This document shows positions 24,043 to 34,743 of a stretch of DNA of 64,000 nucleotides, piece after piece (the stretch's first letter is position 1; each line of letters begins with the position of its first letter). The notes beneath the pieces were generated by a model, which saw only the letters and a program-made list of their open reading frames with translations, was not told where the DNA came from and made no database searches. This DNA comes from Seonamhaeicola sp. (GTDB lineage Bacteria > Bacteroidota > Bacteroidia > Flavobacteriales > Flavobacteriaceae): the NCBI RefSeq assembly GCF_028281565.1, contig NZ_JANQJQ010000030.1, positions 1 to 64,000 of the forward strand, read 5' to 3'. The translations under genes were made by a program, and so were the position numbers.

Positions 24043-26505
24043 ATGAAAAAACTATTAGTATTATTAGTATTGGCTGTTTCAACAAGCAGTTTTTCGCAAA
24101 TTTTAGAGCCCGTAAAATGGTCGACATCGGTTGAGAGAATTTCCGATACTGAATATAAATTAATTAGTAAGGCTTCCATTGAACCAAAATGGCATTTGTA
24201 CTCCCAGGATGTGCCTGAAGGCGGGCCTATTCCTACTACGTTTGCTTATGATGTTAGCAAAGGAGGTTTTAAAACTATTGATAAAACAATAGAACCGGAG
24301 GGCCATACAGTAGATGATCCTGTGTTTGATATGAAGATCAAATTCTTTGAAGACGAGGCCATCTTTGAACAAAACATTGAAGTTACAGGAGCGACGGATG
24401 TTGTTTATGGTACCGTTGAATTTATGGTTTGTGATGACTCAAGATGTTTACCACCGGAAACTATTGATTTAGTATTTAATATTCCCGGGAAATCAGGTCT
24501 TCAATTGGGTAATGATCAACCAAAAGGCATATTTGATCCGGTAAAATGGCAAACTTCGGTTAAAAAAGTATCGGATACGGAATACGATTTGCTTATAGAG
24601 GCTACCATTGATGATGGCTGGCATTTATATTCTCAGGAAGTGCCTGAAGACGGACCTATTGCCACCACCTTTACTTTTGATAATAGTGCAGCAGGTTTTA
24701 CGGCCATAGGGAAAACTTTAGAACCTGAGGGGCATACGGTGGACGACCCGGTATTTAATATGAAAATTAAATTCTTCGAGAATGTTGCAAGCTTCACGCA
24801 AAAGATTAAACTCACAAAGGACATTAATGAAGTTCGTGGCACTGTGGATTTTATGGTTTGTAATGACGAGAGATGCTTAGCGCCTACAACCATAGATTTA
24901 GTGTTTCCGTTAAATAGTAATGCTGTAAGTAATATAGCAACTACAGACGATAAGGCAACCTCAAATATAGACAATGTTGAAGTAAACAATATACTGTATG
25001 GAATGGATACTTCTGATATCAGGTTATCAGACGTCAAGTGTGCGAACGAATTGGTCAGTAATGCGTCTGAAGTCAAAAAAACAGGAAAGTCATTATGGAG
25101 CATTTTCGGATTAGGGTTTTTAGGCGGCCTGTTGGCGCTTTTAACACCTTGTGTATTCCCAATGATACCGCTGACTGTTAGTTTTTTCACTAAGAAAAGC
25201 GGACAAAGTAAGGGGTCGGGAATTTCCAAAGCACTGCTTTATGGATTCTTCATTTTCGCTGTATATGTATTATTAAGTGTGCCGTTCCATTTATTGGATT
25301 CAGTTAACCCGGATATCCTTAATGAGATATCAACCAATGTATGGTTAAATGTGTTATTCTTTGCGATTTTCTTATTCTTTGCGTTTTCGTTCTTTGGATA
25401 TTATGAACTGACCTTACCATCAAGTTGGACCAGTAAGACCACGAAAGGAGAAAGTGCCGGCGGCCTTATAGGTATTTTCTTTATGGCACTGACCTTAGCC
25501 ATAGTGTCCTTTTCTTGTACAGGTCCGATCTTAGGATCCTTGTTAGCAGGATCGTTAACTGCCGATGGTGGAGCATGGCAACTTACAGCAGGTATGGCAG
25601 GTTTTGGTGTCTCCTTAGGATTACCGTTTGCTTTATTTGCTATGTTCCCGAATATGATGAATGCACTTCCAAAATCAGGAGGATGGTTAAATACCACTAA
25701 AGTGGTTTTAGGGTTTTTAGAATTAGCCCTGGCATTTAAGTTCTTATCCAATGCTGATTTGGTAGAACATTGGGGTATCTTAAAAATAGAGCCGTTTTTG
25801 ATCATTTGGATCGTGATATTCGGAGGTTTAGCGCTTTATCTGTTTGGTAAAATAAAGTTCCCACATGATTCTCCTATTAAAAAGCTATCCTTTACAAGAA
25901 TATCATTTGCCATACTGGTAGCAGCCTTTACTGTTTATCTGGCTTCCGGATTTAGAGTAAACAAGGATACAAAAACATTTACCCCTTTAACCTTGTTAAG
26001 TGGTTTGGCACCACCGGTTGGATACAGTTTTATTTACCCTAATGATTGTCCGAACAACCTTAGCTGTTTTAAAGATTTAAAATCAGGTATAGAATATGCT
26101 AAAAAAGTTAACAAGCCTATCATGCTGGATTTCACAGGTTATGCCTGTGTTAATTGTAGAAAAATGGAAGAACATGTCTGGCCGTTAGCTAAGATAGATA
26201 AGTATTTAAGAAATGACTATGTATTGATATCGCTTTATGTGGATGATAAAAAAGAGTTGCCGGAGCATGAACAGATAGAGGTCAATAGAGTTAATGGCGG
26301 TACAAGAAAGCTGGAAAATTATGGCCATAAATGGGCCAATTTTCAAACGCAGTTTTTTCAAACTAATTCGCAACCCTATTACGTGTTATTAAATTCTGAT
26401 GGTACTCAAATATTAAATGAAGCCGTTGGATATACACCGAATGAAGATGCATATGCACAGTTTTTGGAATGCGGATTAGAGGTGTCTAAAAGCACATCAA
26501 AATAA
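24043..26505 (+). CDS. dsbD: Thiol:disulfide interchange protein DsbD family with duplicated N-terminal domain
   Basis: From the ATG at 24043 (the preceding ATG at 24037 is also in frame) the protein has a signal peptide (KKLLVLLVLAVSTSSFSQ). Two tandem DsbD-alpha domains follow (about 20-150 and 165-295), each with WHLYSQ.VPE, EPEGHTVDDPVF and VC.D.RCL.P. The transmembrane DsbD core has the paired cysteines LLTPCVFPMIPL and SFSCTGPILG. A C-terminal thioredoxin domain has YACVNCRKMEEH (Cys about 702 and 705). It carries electrons from the cytoplasm to periplasmic thiol proteins. One alpha domain is usual, so the duplication is a notable feature. Confidence 0.92.
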   Translation: MKKLLVLLVLAVSTSSFSQILEPVKWSTSVERISDTEYKLISKASIEPKWHLYSQDVPEGGPIPTTFAYDVSKGGFKTIDKTIEPEGHTVDDPVFDMKIKFFEDEAIFEQNIEVTGATDVVYGTVEFMVCDDSRCLPPETIDLVFNIPGKSGLQLGNDQPKGIFDPVKWQTSVKKVSDTEYDLLIEATIDDGWHLYSQEVPEDGPIATTFTFDNSAAGFTAIGKTLEPEGHTVDDPVFNMKIKFFENVASFTQKIKLTKDINEVRGTVDFMVCNDERCLAPTTIDLVFPLNSNAVSNIATTDDKATSNIDNVEVNNILYGMDTSDIRLSDVKCANELVSNASEVKKTGKSLWSIFGLGFLGGLLALLTPCVFPMIPLTVSFFTKKSGQSKGSGISKALLYGFFIFAVYVLLSVPFHLLDSVNPDILNEISTNVWLNVLFFAIFLFFAFSFFGYYELTLPSSWTSKTTKGESAGGLIGIFFMALTLAIVSFSCTGPILGSLLAGSLTADGGAWQLTAGMAGFGVSLGLPFALFAMFPNMMNALPKSGGWLNTTKVVLGFLELALAFKFLSNADLVEHWGILKIEPFLIIWIVIFGGLALYLFGKIKFPHDSPIKKLSFTRISFAILVAAFTVYLASGFRVNKDTKTFTPLTLLSGLAPPVGYSFIYPNDCPNNLSCFKDLKSGIEYAKKVNKPIMLDFTGYACVNCRKMEEHVWPLAKIDKYLRNDYVLISLYVDDKKELPEHEQIEVNRVNGGTRKLENYGHKWANFQTQFFQTNSQPYYVLLNSDGTQILNEAVGYTPNEDAYAQFLECGLEVSKSTSK

Positions 26506-26529
26506 GTTTAAGTTTTTTGTTTTAGTAAG

Positions 26530-26568
26530 AAGAATCGCTTTGGTTAGATTGTTGCCAGGGTGATTCTT
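26530..26568 (+). terminator. Probable stem-loop terminator after dsbD-like gene
   Basis: AAGAATCGCTTTGG pairs with CCAGGGTGATTCTT over 14 positions, with a few G-T pairs and an 11-nt loop. The T run after it is short, so termination strength is uncertain. Confidence 0.55.
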
Positions 26569-26587
26569 TGTTAAAAGTGTGATTATT

Positions 26588-28111
26588 ATGAACAGCATTA
26601 CACAAAGCATAAAAAAAGGTCCAGGTTCAAAACCTAATAGTCATTCAAATCTTGAGGAATACTTCAGGTCTTTCAGGGAACAAACGGTTGGTGCAGATCA
26701 ATATTTTGAGTCGCCTTATGGAAGAAAAAAGGTTATTTATGCCGATTGGACGGCTAGCGGAAGACTTTACAGGCCGATTGAAGAAAAGTTACTTAATGAG
26801 ATTGGTCCTTATGTAGCCAATACGCACACCGAGACATCTATTACCGGTTCAGCTATGACCCTGGCGTATCATGATGCCAGAAATATCATTAAAAAGCATG
26901 TAAATGCTTCTGAAGATGATGTCCTGATCACTGTAGGAACAGGAATGACTGGTGCTATTAACAAGTTTCAGCGTATTTTAGGCATTAAGCTTAATGAAAA
27001 TTTAAAAGATCATACCGAAGTTCCGGAAGCTAAGCGCCCTATCATTTTTGTATCGCATATGGAGCATCACTCTAATCAAACGTCCTGGTTAGAAACTATT
27101 GCCAGGGTAGAGGTGATCCCTTCAAATAATGAAGGTTTACCGTGTGTGGAAAATTTAAAAAAACTTATTGAGACATATAAAGATTGTCCTATAAAAATAG
27201 CAGCCATTACGGGGTGCTCTAACGTTACGGGTATCAGGACCAATTACCATGAAGTTGCAACCATCATGCATCAAAACAATGGTTTATGTTTTGTTGATTT
27301 CGCGTGTTCAGCTCCTTATGTAGCCATTGATATGCACCCTGAAAATGAAGATGCTTATTTAGATGCCATTACCTTTTCACCTCATAAGTTCTTAGGTGGC
27401 CCGGGGTCTTCAGGGGTATTGATCTTCAATAAAAAATTATACAACAACCTGGTGCCGGACAACCCCGGAGGCGGTACGGTGTCTTATACAAACCCCTGGG
27501 GAGACCATGATTATATTGATGATATTGAAACCAGGGAAGATGGTGGTACGCCAGGATTTTTGCAAGCGATTAAAATAGCACTTTCCATTCAGTTGAAAGA
27601 ACAAATGGGGATCCAAAATATCCTGGATAGAGAGCATGAATTAAATACCATCATTTTTGAAAAACTCAGTAAAATAGATAACCTGCAAATATTGGCACCC
27701 AGGCATACAGATAGGTTAGGGGTATTTTCGTTTTACATTGACGATGTGCATTACAACCTGGTTGTTAAACTTTTAAATGACCGTTTTGGTATTCAAACCC
27801 GAGGCGGTTGCTCTTGTGCGGGTACTTATGGTCATTATCTGTTAAATGTTGACGAACCCACCTCCAAGGCCATTGAAAAGAAAATTTTAGACGGTTGTTT
27901 AATTGAACGACCGGGTTGGATTAGAATGTCCATTCACCCCACCATGACCAATGATGAGATCCATTTTATTTGTGCGTCTATCAAGGAAGTGGCTGAAAAC
28001 TTTAAAGACTGGGGACAAGATTATGAATATAACGTCATTAAAAATGAGTTTATTCATAAAGGCCACAAAGTGATCGAAAAGGACATTACAAAAGACTGGT
28101 TTAATCTATAA
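26588..28111 (+). CDS. Aminotransferase class V-fold protein (cysteine desulfurase-like)
   Basis: A 507-residue PLP enzyme of the class V fold, from ATG 26588 (an in-frame GTG at 26579 is less likely). It shows VIYADWTASGRLYRPIE at the N-terminus, VSHMEHHSN for the cofactor region, and the PLP lysine in TFSPHKFLGGPGSSG. Near the C-terminus TRGGCSCAGTYGHYLL places a Cys where SufS/NifS enzymes carry their persulfide cysteine. It may release sulfur from cysteine or act on a related amino acid. No suf genes are adjacent, so a housekeeping iron-sulfur role is not shown. Confidence 0.85.
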   Translation: MNSITQSIKKGPGSKPNSHSNLEEYFRSFREQTVGADQYFESPYGRKKVIYADWTASGRLYRPIEEKLLNEIGPYVANTHTETSITGSAMTLAYHDARNIIKKHVNASEDDVLITVGTGMTGAINKFQRILGIKLNENLKDHTEVPEAKRPIIFVSHMEHHSNQTSWLETIARVEVIPSNNEGLPCVENLKKLIETYKDCPIKIAAITGCSNVTGIRTNYHEVATIMHQNNGLCFVDFACSAPYVAIDMHPENEDAYLDAITFSPHKFLGGPGSSGVLIFNKKLYNNLVPDNPGGGTVSYTNPWGDHDYIDDIETREDGGTPGFLQAIKIALSIQLKEQMGIQNILDREHELNTIIFEKLSKIDNLQILAPRHTDRLGVFSFYIDDVHYNLVVKLLNDRFGIQTRGGCSCAGTYGHYLLNVDEPTSKAIEKKILDGCLIERPGWIRMSIHPTMTNDEIHFICASIKEVAENFKDWGQDYEYNVIKNEFIHKGHKVIEKDITKDWFNL

Positions 28112-28117
28112 CGATTA

Positions 28118-29149
28118 TTATTCTATAATCTCAACTTCAAATAGCTTATCCCAGCGTTTTCCGGTAACAAAAATGGTTTTGGTTTCCGGGTTGTAAGCAA
28201 TGCCGTTTAAAACATCCAGTTTTTGATGTTGCGTTACTAATTTTTTTAGTGGTGAAAAATCAACCACACCTATAACGCCACCGTTTTTAGGGTTAATAAT
28301 GGCAACACCATCTTTTTGGTAGCGATTCGCATATATTTTGCCGTCAATCCATTCCATTTCATTGATCTCAACAATTTTACCCTTGTTGGTAAACACCTGA
28401 ATATAATCTTCTTCAACTAAGGTTTCCGAATTTAAAAGCCAAATTTTTTCGGTGCCATCACTTTTGTAAATGGTATTATCATAATGGCATAAACCCCAGC
28501 CTTCTTTGCTGTTCCCATATTTGAAACTACTCAGTTTTTCAAGTGTGTCAACATCATACACAAAGCCGGTACCTCGTTTCCACGTCAATTGAAACACCTT
28601 GTTGTTTAAAATAGTTAGGCCCTCTCCAAAATAGTCATCTGCTAAAGTCACATTTTTTAAAACTTCCCCGGTTTTATAGTCTATTTTTCTAAGTTTAGAT
28701 TCTTTGTACTGTCCTGTGCTTTCGTATAAATAACCATTGTGAAATTCTAAACCTTGCGTGTAAGAAGTGATATCATGCGGATATTCGTTTATGATCTTAT
28801 ATTTAAAGATCTTAGGCGCCTCGCTGTTAAGAATGGTGATAGGAGTACTGATAGTTTCCGTTTCACCATCAAAATACACTTTGGTCTCAATGGTTTGCTT
28901 TCCTAATTTAAAATCATTTAGAGGGGTGCTTTCATTGATTCTTTTATCATTTAGAGTGTAAACAACCGAATCTATTGTATGCTCTTTTTTATTGATTAAT
29001 GAAAGGGTTAAGGTTTTGTTATTAGAAATATTGCCCTTTTCAGCATTGGTTTTAAGGGCAAAATCGTTTTTTTTCTTTCCTGAATTAGAGCCACAGGATA
29101 TTATAAGTCCGCTTAAAAATATGATTAATAGATATTTGAGTGCAGGCAT
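28118..29149 (-). CDS. Glutaminyl-peptide cyclotransferase (glutamine cyclotransferase), lipoprotein
   Basis: A 343-residue lipoprotein with the lipobox LIISC (Cys19). An N-terminal beta domain (about 45-110) is followed by a five-bladed propeller of the plant/bacterial glutaminyl cyclase type: PHDITSYTQGLEFHNGYLYES, EGLTILNNKVFQLTWK, EGWGLCHYDN and EINEMEWIDGKIYANRY. It converts N-terminal Gln of exported proteins to pyroglutamate in the periplasm. It is convergent with the aminotransferase gene, 6 bp apart. Confidence 0.92.
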   Translation of the reverse strand: MPALKYLLIIFLSGLIISCGSNSGKKKNDFALKTNAEKGNISNNKTLTLSLINKKEHTIDSVVYTLNDKRINESTPLNDFKLGKQTIETKVYFDGETETISTPITILNSEAPKIFKYKIINEYPHDITSYTQGLEFHNGYLYESTGQYKESKLRKIDYKTGEVLKNVTLADDYFGEGLTILNNKVFQLTWKRGTGFVYDVDTLEKLSSFKYGNSKEGWGLCHYDNTIYKSDGTEKIWLLNSETLVEEDYIQVFTNKGKIVEINEMEWIDGKIYANRYQKDGVAIINPKNGGVIGVVDFSPLKKLVTQHQKLDVLNGIAYNPETKTIFVTGKRWDKLFEVEIIE

Positions 29150-29203
29150 GGCATTTTTTTAATTTGAAGCAAGATATTTATTTAAAATCAGTTTAGAAAA
29201 TCA

Positions 29204-29234
29204 TTGTGAAAATTTTAAAAGGGTTGTATCTTTG
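29204..29234 (+). promoter_or_regulatory. Promoter of the SRP RNA gene
   Basis: TTG at 29204-29206, a 20-bp spacer and TATCTTTG at 29227-29234 form a full Bacteroidota promoter just before the RNA. Confidence 0.75.
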
Positions 29235-29239
29235 CACCC

Positions 29240-29333
29240 GGCAAGTCCTACACAACCAGCTCCTGTTGAATCCTCCAGGGCGGGAACGCAGCAAAGGTAA
29301 ACGGTCGTAGCGGTGTGATGTAGGTAGCTTGCC
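29240..29333 (+). ncRNA. ffs: Small signal recognition particle RNA (4.5S type)
   Basis: About 94 nt. GGCAAG at the 5' end pairs with CTTGCC at the 3' end. The conserved tip is CCAGGGCGGGAACGCAGCAA followed by GGTAA, the classic Ffh-binding hairpin with its asymmetric loop. A run of Ts follows at once as the terminator. The RNA binds Ffh and targets nascent membrane and secreted proteins. The upstream promoter supports the 5' end. Confidence 0.95.
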
Positions 29334-29441
29334 TTTTTTTGTACAATAAACCTAAATCCTGAATGCCTGAGAGAATTAGGATTTCTTTATTTTTATCGTT
29401 TTTTGGAATTTATATTTTGAAAATTGTAATTTCACAGTGTT

Positions 29442-30245
29442 ATGTCTAAAGTTGTTTTAATCACGGGAGGTTCGTCCGGAATTGGTAAATCCATTGGTGA
29501 ATTTTTGACTAATAAAGATTATGTGGTTTATGGTACCAGCAGAAATCCGGATAAGTATAAAGACAGCAAGTTTCCCATATTGGCTTTAGATGTTAAAGAC
29601 GTATCTACAATCAACAAGACCGTTGAAACCGTCATTGAAAAAGAAGGTAAACTGGACGTGTTAATCAATAATGCCGGAGCGGGTATTACCGGGCCCATTG
29701 AGGAAATTCCTGAAGCGGAGATAAGGAATAACTTCAATACTAATTTTTTCGGTCCTATAAATGTTATTAAGGCGGTGTTGCCACAAATGCGTAAACAGCA
29801 AAGTGGATTGATCATCAATGTAACCTCAATAGCGGGATATATGGGATTGCCTTATCGGGGTGTTTATAGTGCCAGTAAAGGTGCTTTAGAGCTAATTACC
29901 GAAGCCTTTAGAATGGAACTTAAAGGCTTTAATATTAAAATGACAAACGTAGCACCGGGTGATTTCGCAACCAATATTGCGGCCGGCAGGTATCATGCCC
30001 CACTTTTAGACGATTCGCCTTATAAAACCCCTTACGGAAACACCCTGAATTTAATGAACGAACATGTAGATTCCGGTAGCGATCCTAATCTAATGGCTAA
30101 AGAAGTTTTTAAAATAATAAACACCACCAATCCTAAGGTACATTATAAAGTAGGTGAGTTCATGCAGAAATTCTCCATTGTGTTAAAACGAATTTTACCG
30201 GATAAGGTTTATGAAAAGCTCCTAATGAACCATTATAAGCTTTAA
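29442..30245 (+). CDS. SDR family oxidoreductase
   Basis: A 267-residue classical short-chain dehydrogenase. It has ITGGSSGIGKSIGEF (cofactor loop, about 6-20), LINNAGAGITGPIEE and an intact Ser-Tyr-Lys triad in VTSIAGYMGLPYRGVYSASK. The substrate is unknown. It lies 108 bp after the SRP RNA on the same strand and is probably expressed on its own. Confidence 0.92.
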   Translation: MSKVVLITGGSSGIGKSIGEFLTNKDYVVYGTSRNPDKYKDSKFPILALDVKDVSTINKTVETVIEKEGKLDVLINNAGAGITGPIEEIPEAEIRNNFNTNFFGPINVIKAVLPQMRKQQSGLIINVTSIAGYMGLPYRGVYSASKGALELITEAFRMELKGFNIKMTNVAPGDFATNIAAGRYHAPLLDDSPYKTPYGNTLNLMNEHVDSGSDPNLMAKEVFKIINTTNPKVHYKVGEFMQKFSIVLKRILPDKVYEKLLMNHYKL

Positions 30246-30292
30246 GCTATTTGGTATGCTATTTGATATTATTGTTTCAAAAATCATCAATC

Positions 30293-30724
30293 ATGAAGCA
30301 ATATTATGTATCGGCAATACTTCTTTTTTCCTTTTTTCTGTTTAACGGTTGCAATGATATTTTGGAGTGTATCATTAATGTTCGTCCGGAATTAGCAAAC
30401 AAAACATTGGACCATGGCCATGTAAATGAGTATTATTCAGAGACTATTACGGCCCAGGTTAAAAATGAACCTCATGATAACGGGTATGATTACTACTTTA
30501 CCGTATCCGGGAATATACCGGCAGGCATAGAAGTGTATTACGATTACAGGGAGGTTATATTTGAAGGGATCCCACAAGAACCGGGAAGGTATACCATAAG
30601 AGTCTCATTATACGTGGAGGCTATAAATGAGTGTTATTTTGACGAGTTCGAAGGCCGGGAAATATGCCACGATCCTTTATGTAGTAACAATACTTCCAGG
30701 GTTTATACTTTAGTGGTAAGGTAA
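30293..30724 (+). CDS. Putative lipoprotein with Ig-like domain
   Basis: About 143 residues from the ATG at 30293. An earlier in-frame start at 30251 would put 14 residues before the signal peptide and is unlikely. The lipobox is FLFNGC (Cys18). The rest is a compact beta-rich domain, with YYFTVSGNIPAGIEVYYDYR and GIPQEPGRYTIRVSLYV resembling putative Ig (He_PIG-type) repeats. Five cysteines in the mature part could form disulfides. Function is not recognised. Its stop codon abuts the stop of the next, convergent gene. Confidence 0.75.
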   Translation: MKQYYVSAILLFSFFLFNGCNDILECIINVRPELANKTLDHGHVNEYYSETITAQVKNEPHDNGYDYYFTVSGNIPAGIEVYYDYREVIFEGIPQEPGRYTIRVSLYVEAINECYFDEFEGREICHDPLCSNNTSRVYTLVVR

Positions 30725-32146
30725 CTACTTGTTTAACAGGCCTAAAATCTGTTGCTCAAAATTATGAGAAAAAATGTTTGAGTTTGAGTTTACTATTTTT
30801 TGGTCCTGATCTAAAATAATGGTTTTGGTCATAGGGTAAATGGCCAATGTTCTTTTGGACTCTTTAGGGTTTTTAAATAAATATTGATCGTCGCAATTAA
30901 ATCTGCAATCCTTTAAGGTCTGTTTAGGCCTTTCAACTCCAATATCATCAATGTTTATCGTAATAAATTTAACCTCCGGATATTTCTTTCTTAATTCTTT
31001 AATTTTATAATAGCTCTTCTTAAAATGATCATAATAGATATGAGACCAGAAACTAACCACGGTTGGCGACTTTATCAAATCGTTAATTTCAAATTCATTA
31101 CTGTTGAAATCTAAAACCTGAAAACTCGGCAATGTAGAACCTGACTCCAACCGCTTTAGGGAATTAGCGTAATTGGTCATCATGATTTTGGATTTTTCGT
31201 TTGTGGTTTTATCAATATAAGATTTTAAAACGATGCTATTGTTCTTCTCATTATTACTCATGGAAATATACTTGATCGTATAATGGTAGAGCAATTCGTC
31301 TTTAATATCGGCATCCGTTACCAGACTATCAATAAGATGCAGTCTGTCTAAATTATAACATAAGGAACTCCAGTGAAACGCTTTGTTTTTTGCATGTTTA
31401 GCATGTGCTTCCAGCGAAATAGTATTGAAATTATGCCTTAAAAAAGCATGGTAATTATGGTAATGCTTAAAAAACGTATCGTTATAATTGATGTTCTTTC
31501 TATAACTGTAAAAATCTTTGGGTAATGATTTTAAAAAGCCGCCTTTATTTTTACCATAATGCCCAAAAGGATACACTTCCTTACTGGAATAGTAGCTGTA
31601 ATCTATATTGGCGTGGGCTATTTTTCTAAATAACTCAGAGCCGTTATACTTCTTATTGAAATGAGCTAACTTTTCAAGCTTTTGCTCTTTTAAAGAATCA
31701 ATTCGTTCCTGGTAAGCTTCAGGCTTTAACTGACAAAGTTTAAGGATATACTTTTCTTCCTTTTCATTTTCCAAAAACTCATTGATAAAGTAGTTGTTCT
31801 TTTTAGAGCCTTTGCCGGTATATACTAAAGACTCATCAAATTCTAAAGTGTTTAGCCTGAAAAGCACACTATCTTCCGGCTCCAGTAAAATAAGCTGATA
31901 TTCACCACCATGTCTAAACGTGTACAGGCCTTTTTGTAAGCTGTCTATTTTAAATATAAAGCGGTTTCTGCCGTCAAGTCTGATAGTGTCGGTTTTCTGT
32001 TCGGCTTTTTCAAGGATGACAAATTTAGAGCTCGGATTAATTATTTCGCCTCCAAAATAAGCATAATCTACTCCTGTTTTAACGCTGTCTTCTTTACAGC
32101 CAAAAAACATAAGCAGGGTTAATATTGTTGAAACGTATATCTTCAT
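30725..32146 (-). CDS. TlpA-like thioredoxin-fold lipoprotein without a CxxC motif
   Basis: A 473-residue lipoprotein (LLMFFGCKED, Cys17). The N-terminal region (about 25-130) resembles the DUF4369-like domain of Bacteroidota TlpA proteins. A helical middle section spans about 135-330. The thioredoxin fold (about 340-470) has GSTLPSFQVLDFN and VVSFWSHIYYDHFKKSYYKI. Where relatives have W-C-x-x-C, this protein reads SHIYYDHF, so the redox cysteines are missing. It may bind rather than reduce a partner. It is tail-to-tail with the preceding lipoprotein gene, with no gap. Confidence 0.85.
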   Translation of the reverse strand: MKIYVSTILTLLMFFGCKEDSVKTGVDYAYFGGEIINPSSKFVILEKAEQKTDTIRLDGRNRFIFKIDSLQKGLYTFRHGGEYQLILLEPEDSVLFRLNTLEFDESLVYTGKGSKKNNYFINEFLENEKEEKYILKLCQLKPEAYQERIDSLKEQKLEKLAHFNKKYNGSELFRKIAHANIDYSYYSSKEVYPFGHYGKNKGGFLKSLPKDFYSYRKNINYNDTFFKHYHNYHAFLRHNFNTISLEAHAKHAKNKAFHWSSLCYNLDRLHLIDSLVTDADIKDELLYHYTIKYISMSNNEKNNSIVLKSYIDKTTNEKSKIMMTNYANSLKRLESGSTLPSFQVLDFNSNEFEINDLIKSPTVVSFWSHIYYDHFKKSYYKIKELRKKYPEVKFITINIDDIGVERPKQTLKDCRFNCDDQYLFKNPKESKRTLAIYPMTKTIILDQDQKIVNSNSNIFSHNFEQQILGLLNK

Positions 32147-32314
32147 GAATCCCTCGTCTGTTACAAATTGTTATACAAAAATAGACCTTGTAATTATAAA
32201 CTGTTGTTAATGCGTTGTTAAATGTTGATTTTGTTAAGTTAAAGCGATATTAAAAACCGATGAATATCATTTAAAATTAAAAGATATAAGTTTCCACTTA
32301 CCGATTCATTTTTC

Positions 32315-32322
32315 TACTTTTG
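32315..32322 (+). promoter_or_regulatory. -7 box of the ABC-F gene
   Basis: TACTTTTG matches TAnnTTTG, 21 bp before the ATG. The -33 TTG is not clear. Confidence 0.5.
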
Positions 32323-32334
32323 CCAAAAATTTAA

Positions 32335-33969
<1,635 letters not shown>

Positions 33970-34001
33970 AAGTCATATTTGATCATTTAGACTTACACGC
34001 A

Positions 34002-34026
34002 GGTGTCTTCGAGAACCTCAGACACC
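34002..34026. repeat. Hairpin repeat copy 1 (loop TCGAGAACCTC)
   Basis: GGTGTCT, loop TCGAGAACCTC, AGACACC: a 7-bp perfect stem. Confidence 0.7.
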
Positions 34027-34100
34027 TTTAATTCAGCTTTCTATGTTTCATGGGGTCTGCTTATACTGAAGCGTACCCAAACCAGGAGGTATGAAAGAAT

Positions 34101-34121
34101 AGTCCTCGACAGGCTCGGACT
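34101..34121. repeat. Hairpin repeat, related loop TCGACAGGCTC
   Basis: AGTCC, loop TCGACAGGCTC, GGACT: a 5-bp stem with an 11-nt loop of the same TCGAnnnnCTC type but a different stem sequence. Confidence 0.6.
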
Positions 34122-34184
34122 GACATCAGAAGTTTGATTAGATTACCGGCTAACTTTGTTTATTCAAAGTTGTTAATGGCTTTT

Positions 34185-34202
34185 TCGAGAACCTCAGACA
34201 CC
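34185..34202. repeat. Hairpin repeat copy 2, left arm degenerate
   Basis: Same loop TCGAGAACCTC and right arm AGACACC as copy 1. The left arm is GGCTTTT, so the stem is mostly broken. Confidence 0.6.
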
Positions 34203-34262
34203 TTGTTTTCGTTTTCTTATGACGCACTGAACTTGTTGAAATGAAATCGCATTTATGAGAAT

Positions 34263-34285
34263 GTGGTTTCGAGAACCTCAACCAC
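34263..34285. repeat. Hairpin repeat copy 3 (loop TCGAGAACCTC)
   Basis: GTGGTT, loop TCGAGAACCTC, AACCAC: a 6-bp perfect stem with the same loop as copy 1 but different, compensated arms. Confidence 0.7.
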
Positions 34286-34416
34286 CAACTTAGTAAAGGC
34301 TTTCCACCATAACTTTTGTTCTGTCATTCCTGCCTCCGCAGGAATCCACTATACAAATTGTCCCTAATTTTCCTGATAGTTATCGGGAAAGAACTCCTCA
34401 TACTGACAGTAAATTA

Positions 34417-34650
34417 TTAAGACTGTAACTCAGAGTTTATTTCTTCAATAATGGAGACGGCTTTGTCCAGTTCATCTTTATGAACAAGTATTTCCTGAAG
34501 TAAATGACCTCCGTAGATCTTTGGGTCAAGCCCGGATTCATTTTGTTCTCTTACAACGGCATTAATACCAGAGTCCCTTAAGGTCTGAATCATACGTTCC
34601 GTAATGATTAAGTTGCCTGTAAATACCTTTATATAGTTTGAATCTGTCAT
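34417..34650 (-). CDS. DUF2007 domain protein
   Basis: A 77-residue single-domain protein. The family pattern is clear: YIKVFTGNLIITERMIQTLR at the start, GINAVVREQNESG in the middle and ILVHKDELDKAVSIIEE at the end. The fold is ferredoxin-like, related to signal-transducing (PII-like) domains, with no known reaction. It is probably monocistronic: the pheT terminator at 34697-34720 lies just upstream on the same strand. Confidence 0.85.
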   Translation of the reverse strand: MTDSNYIKVFTGNLIITERMIQTLRDSGINAVVREQNESGLDPKIYGGHLLQEILVHKDELDKAVSIIEEINSELQS

Positions 34651-34696
34651 AGCATTAGGTTTTTGAGTTCTCTTAAATATACAACATTTTAATGAA

Positions 34697-34720
34697 AAAA
34701 GCCAGCATTTGCCGGCTTTT
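34697..34720 (-). terminator. Rho-independent terminator for pheT
   Basis: On the minus strand AAAAGCCGGC, loop AAAT, GCTGGCTTTT form a stem with one mismatched pair, followed by a T run. It lies about 165 bp after the pheT stop codon. Confidence 0.8.
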
Positions 34721-34743
34721 CATCTTAGTATAAATTCTGTCAA

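Larger units (their letters stand above)
33970..34416. other. 447-bp intergenic region with four related hairpin repeats
   Basis: No gene seen. It carries three hairpin-type copies and one broken copy of an element with an 11-nt loop TCGAnnnnCTC (listed separately), plus an AATCGC-rich spacer and CCTGATAGTTATCGGGAAAG before the DUF2007 stop. Confidence 0.6.
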
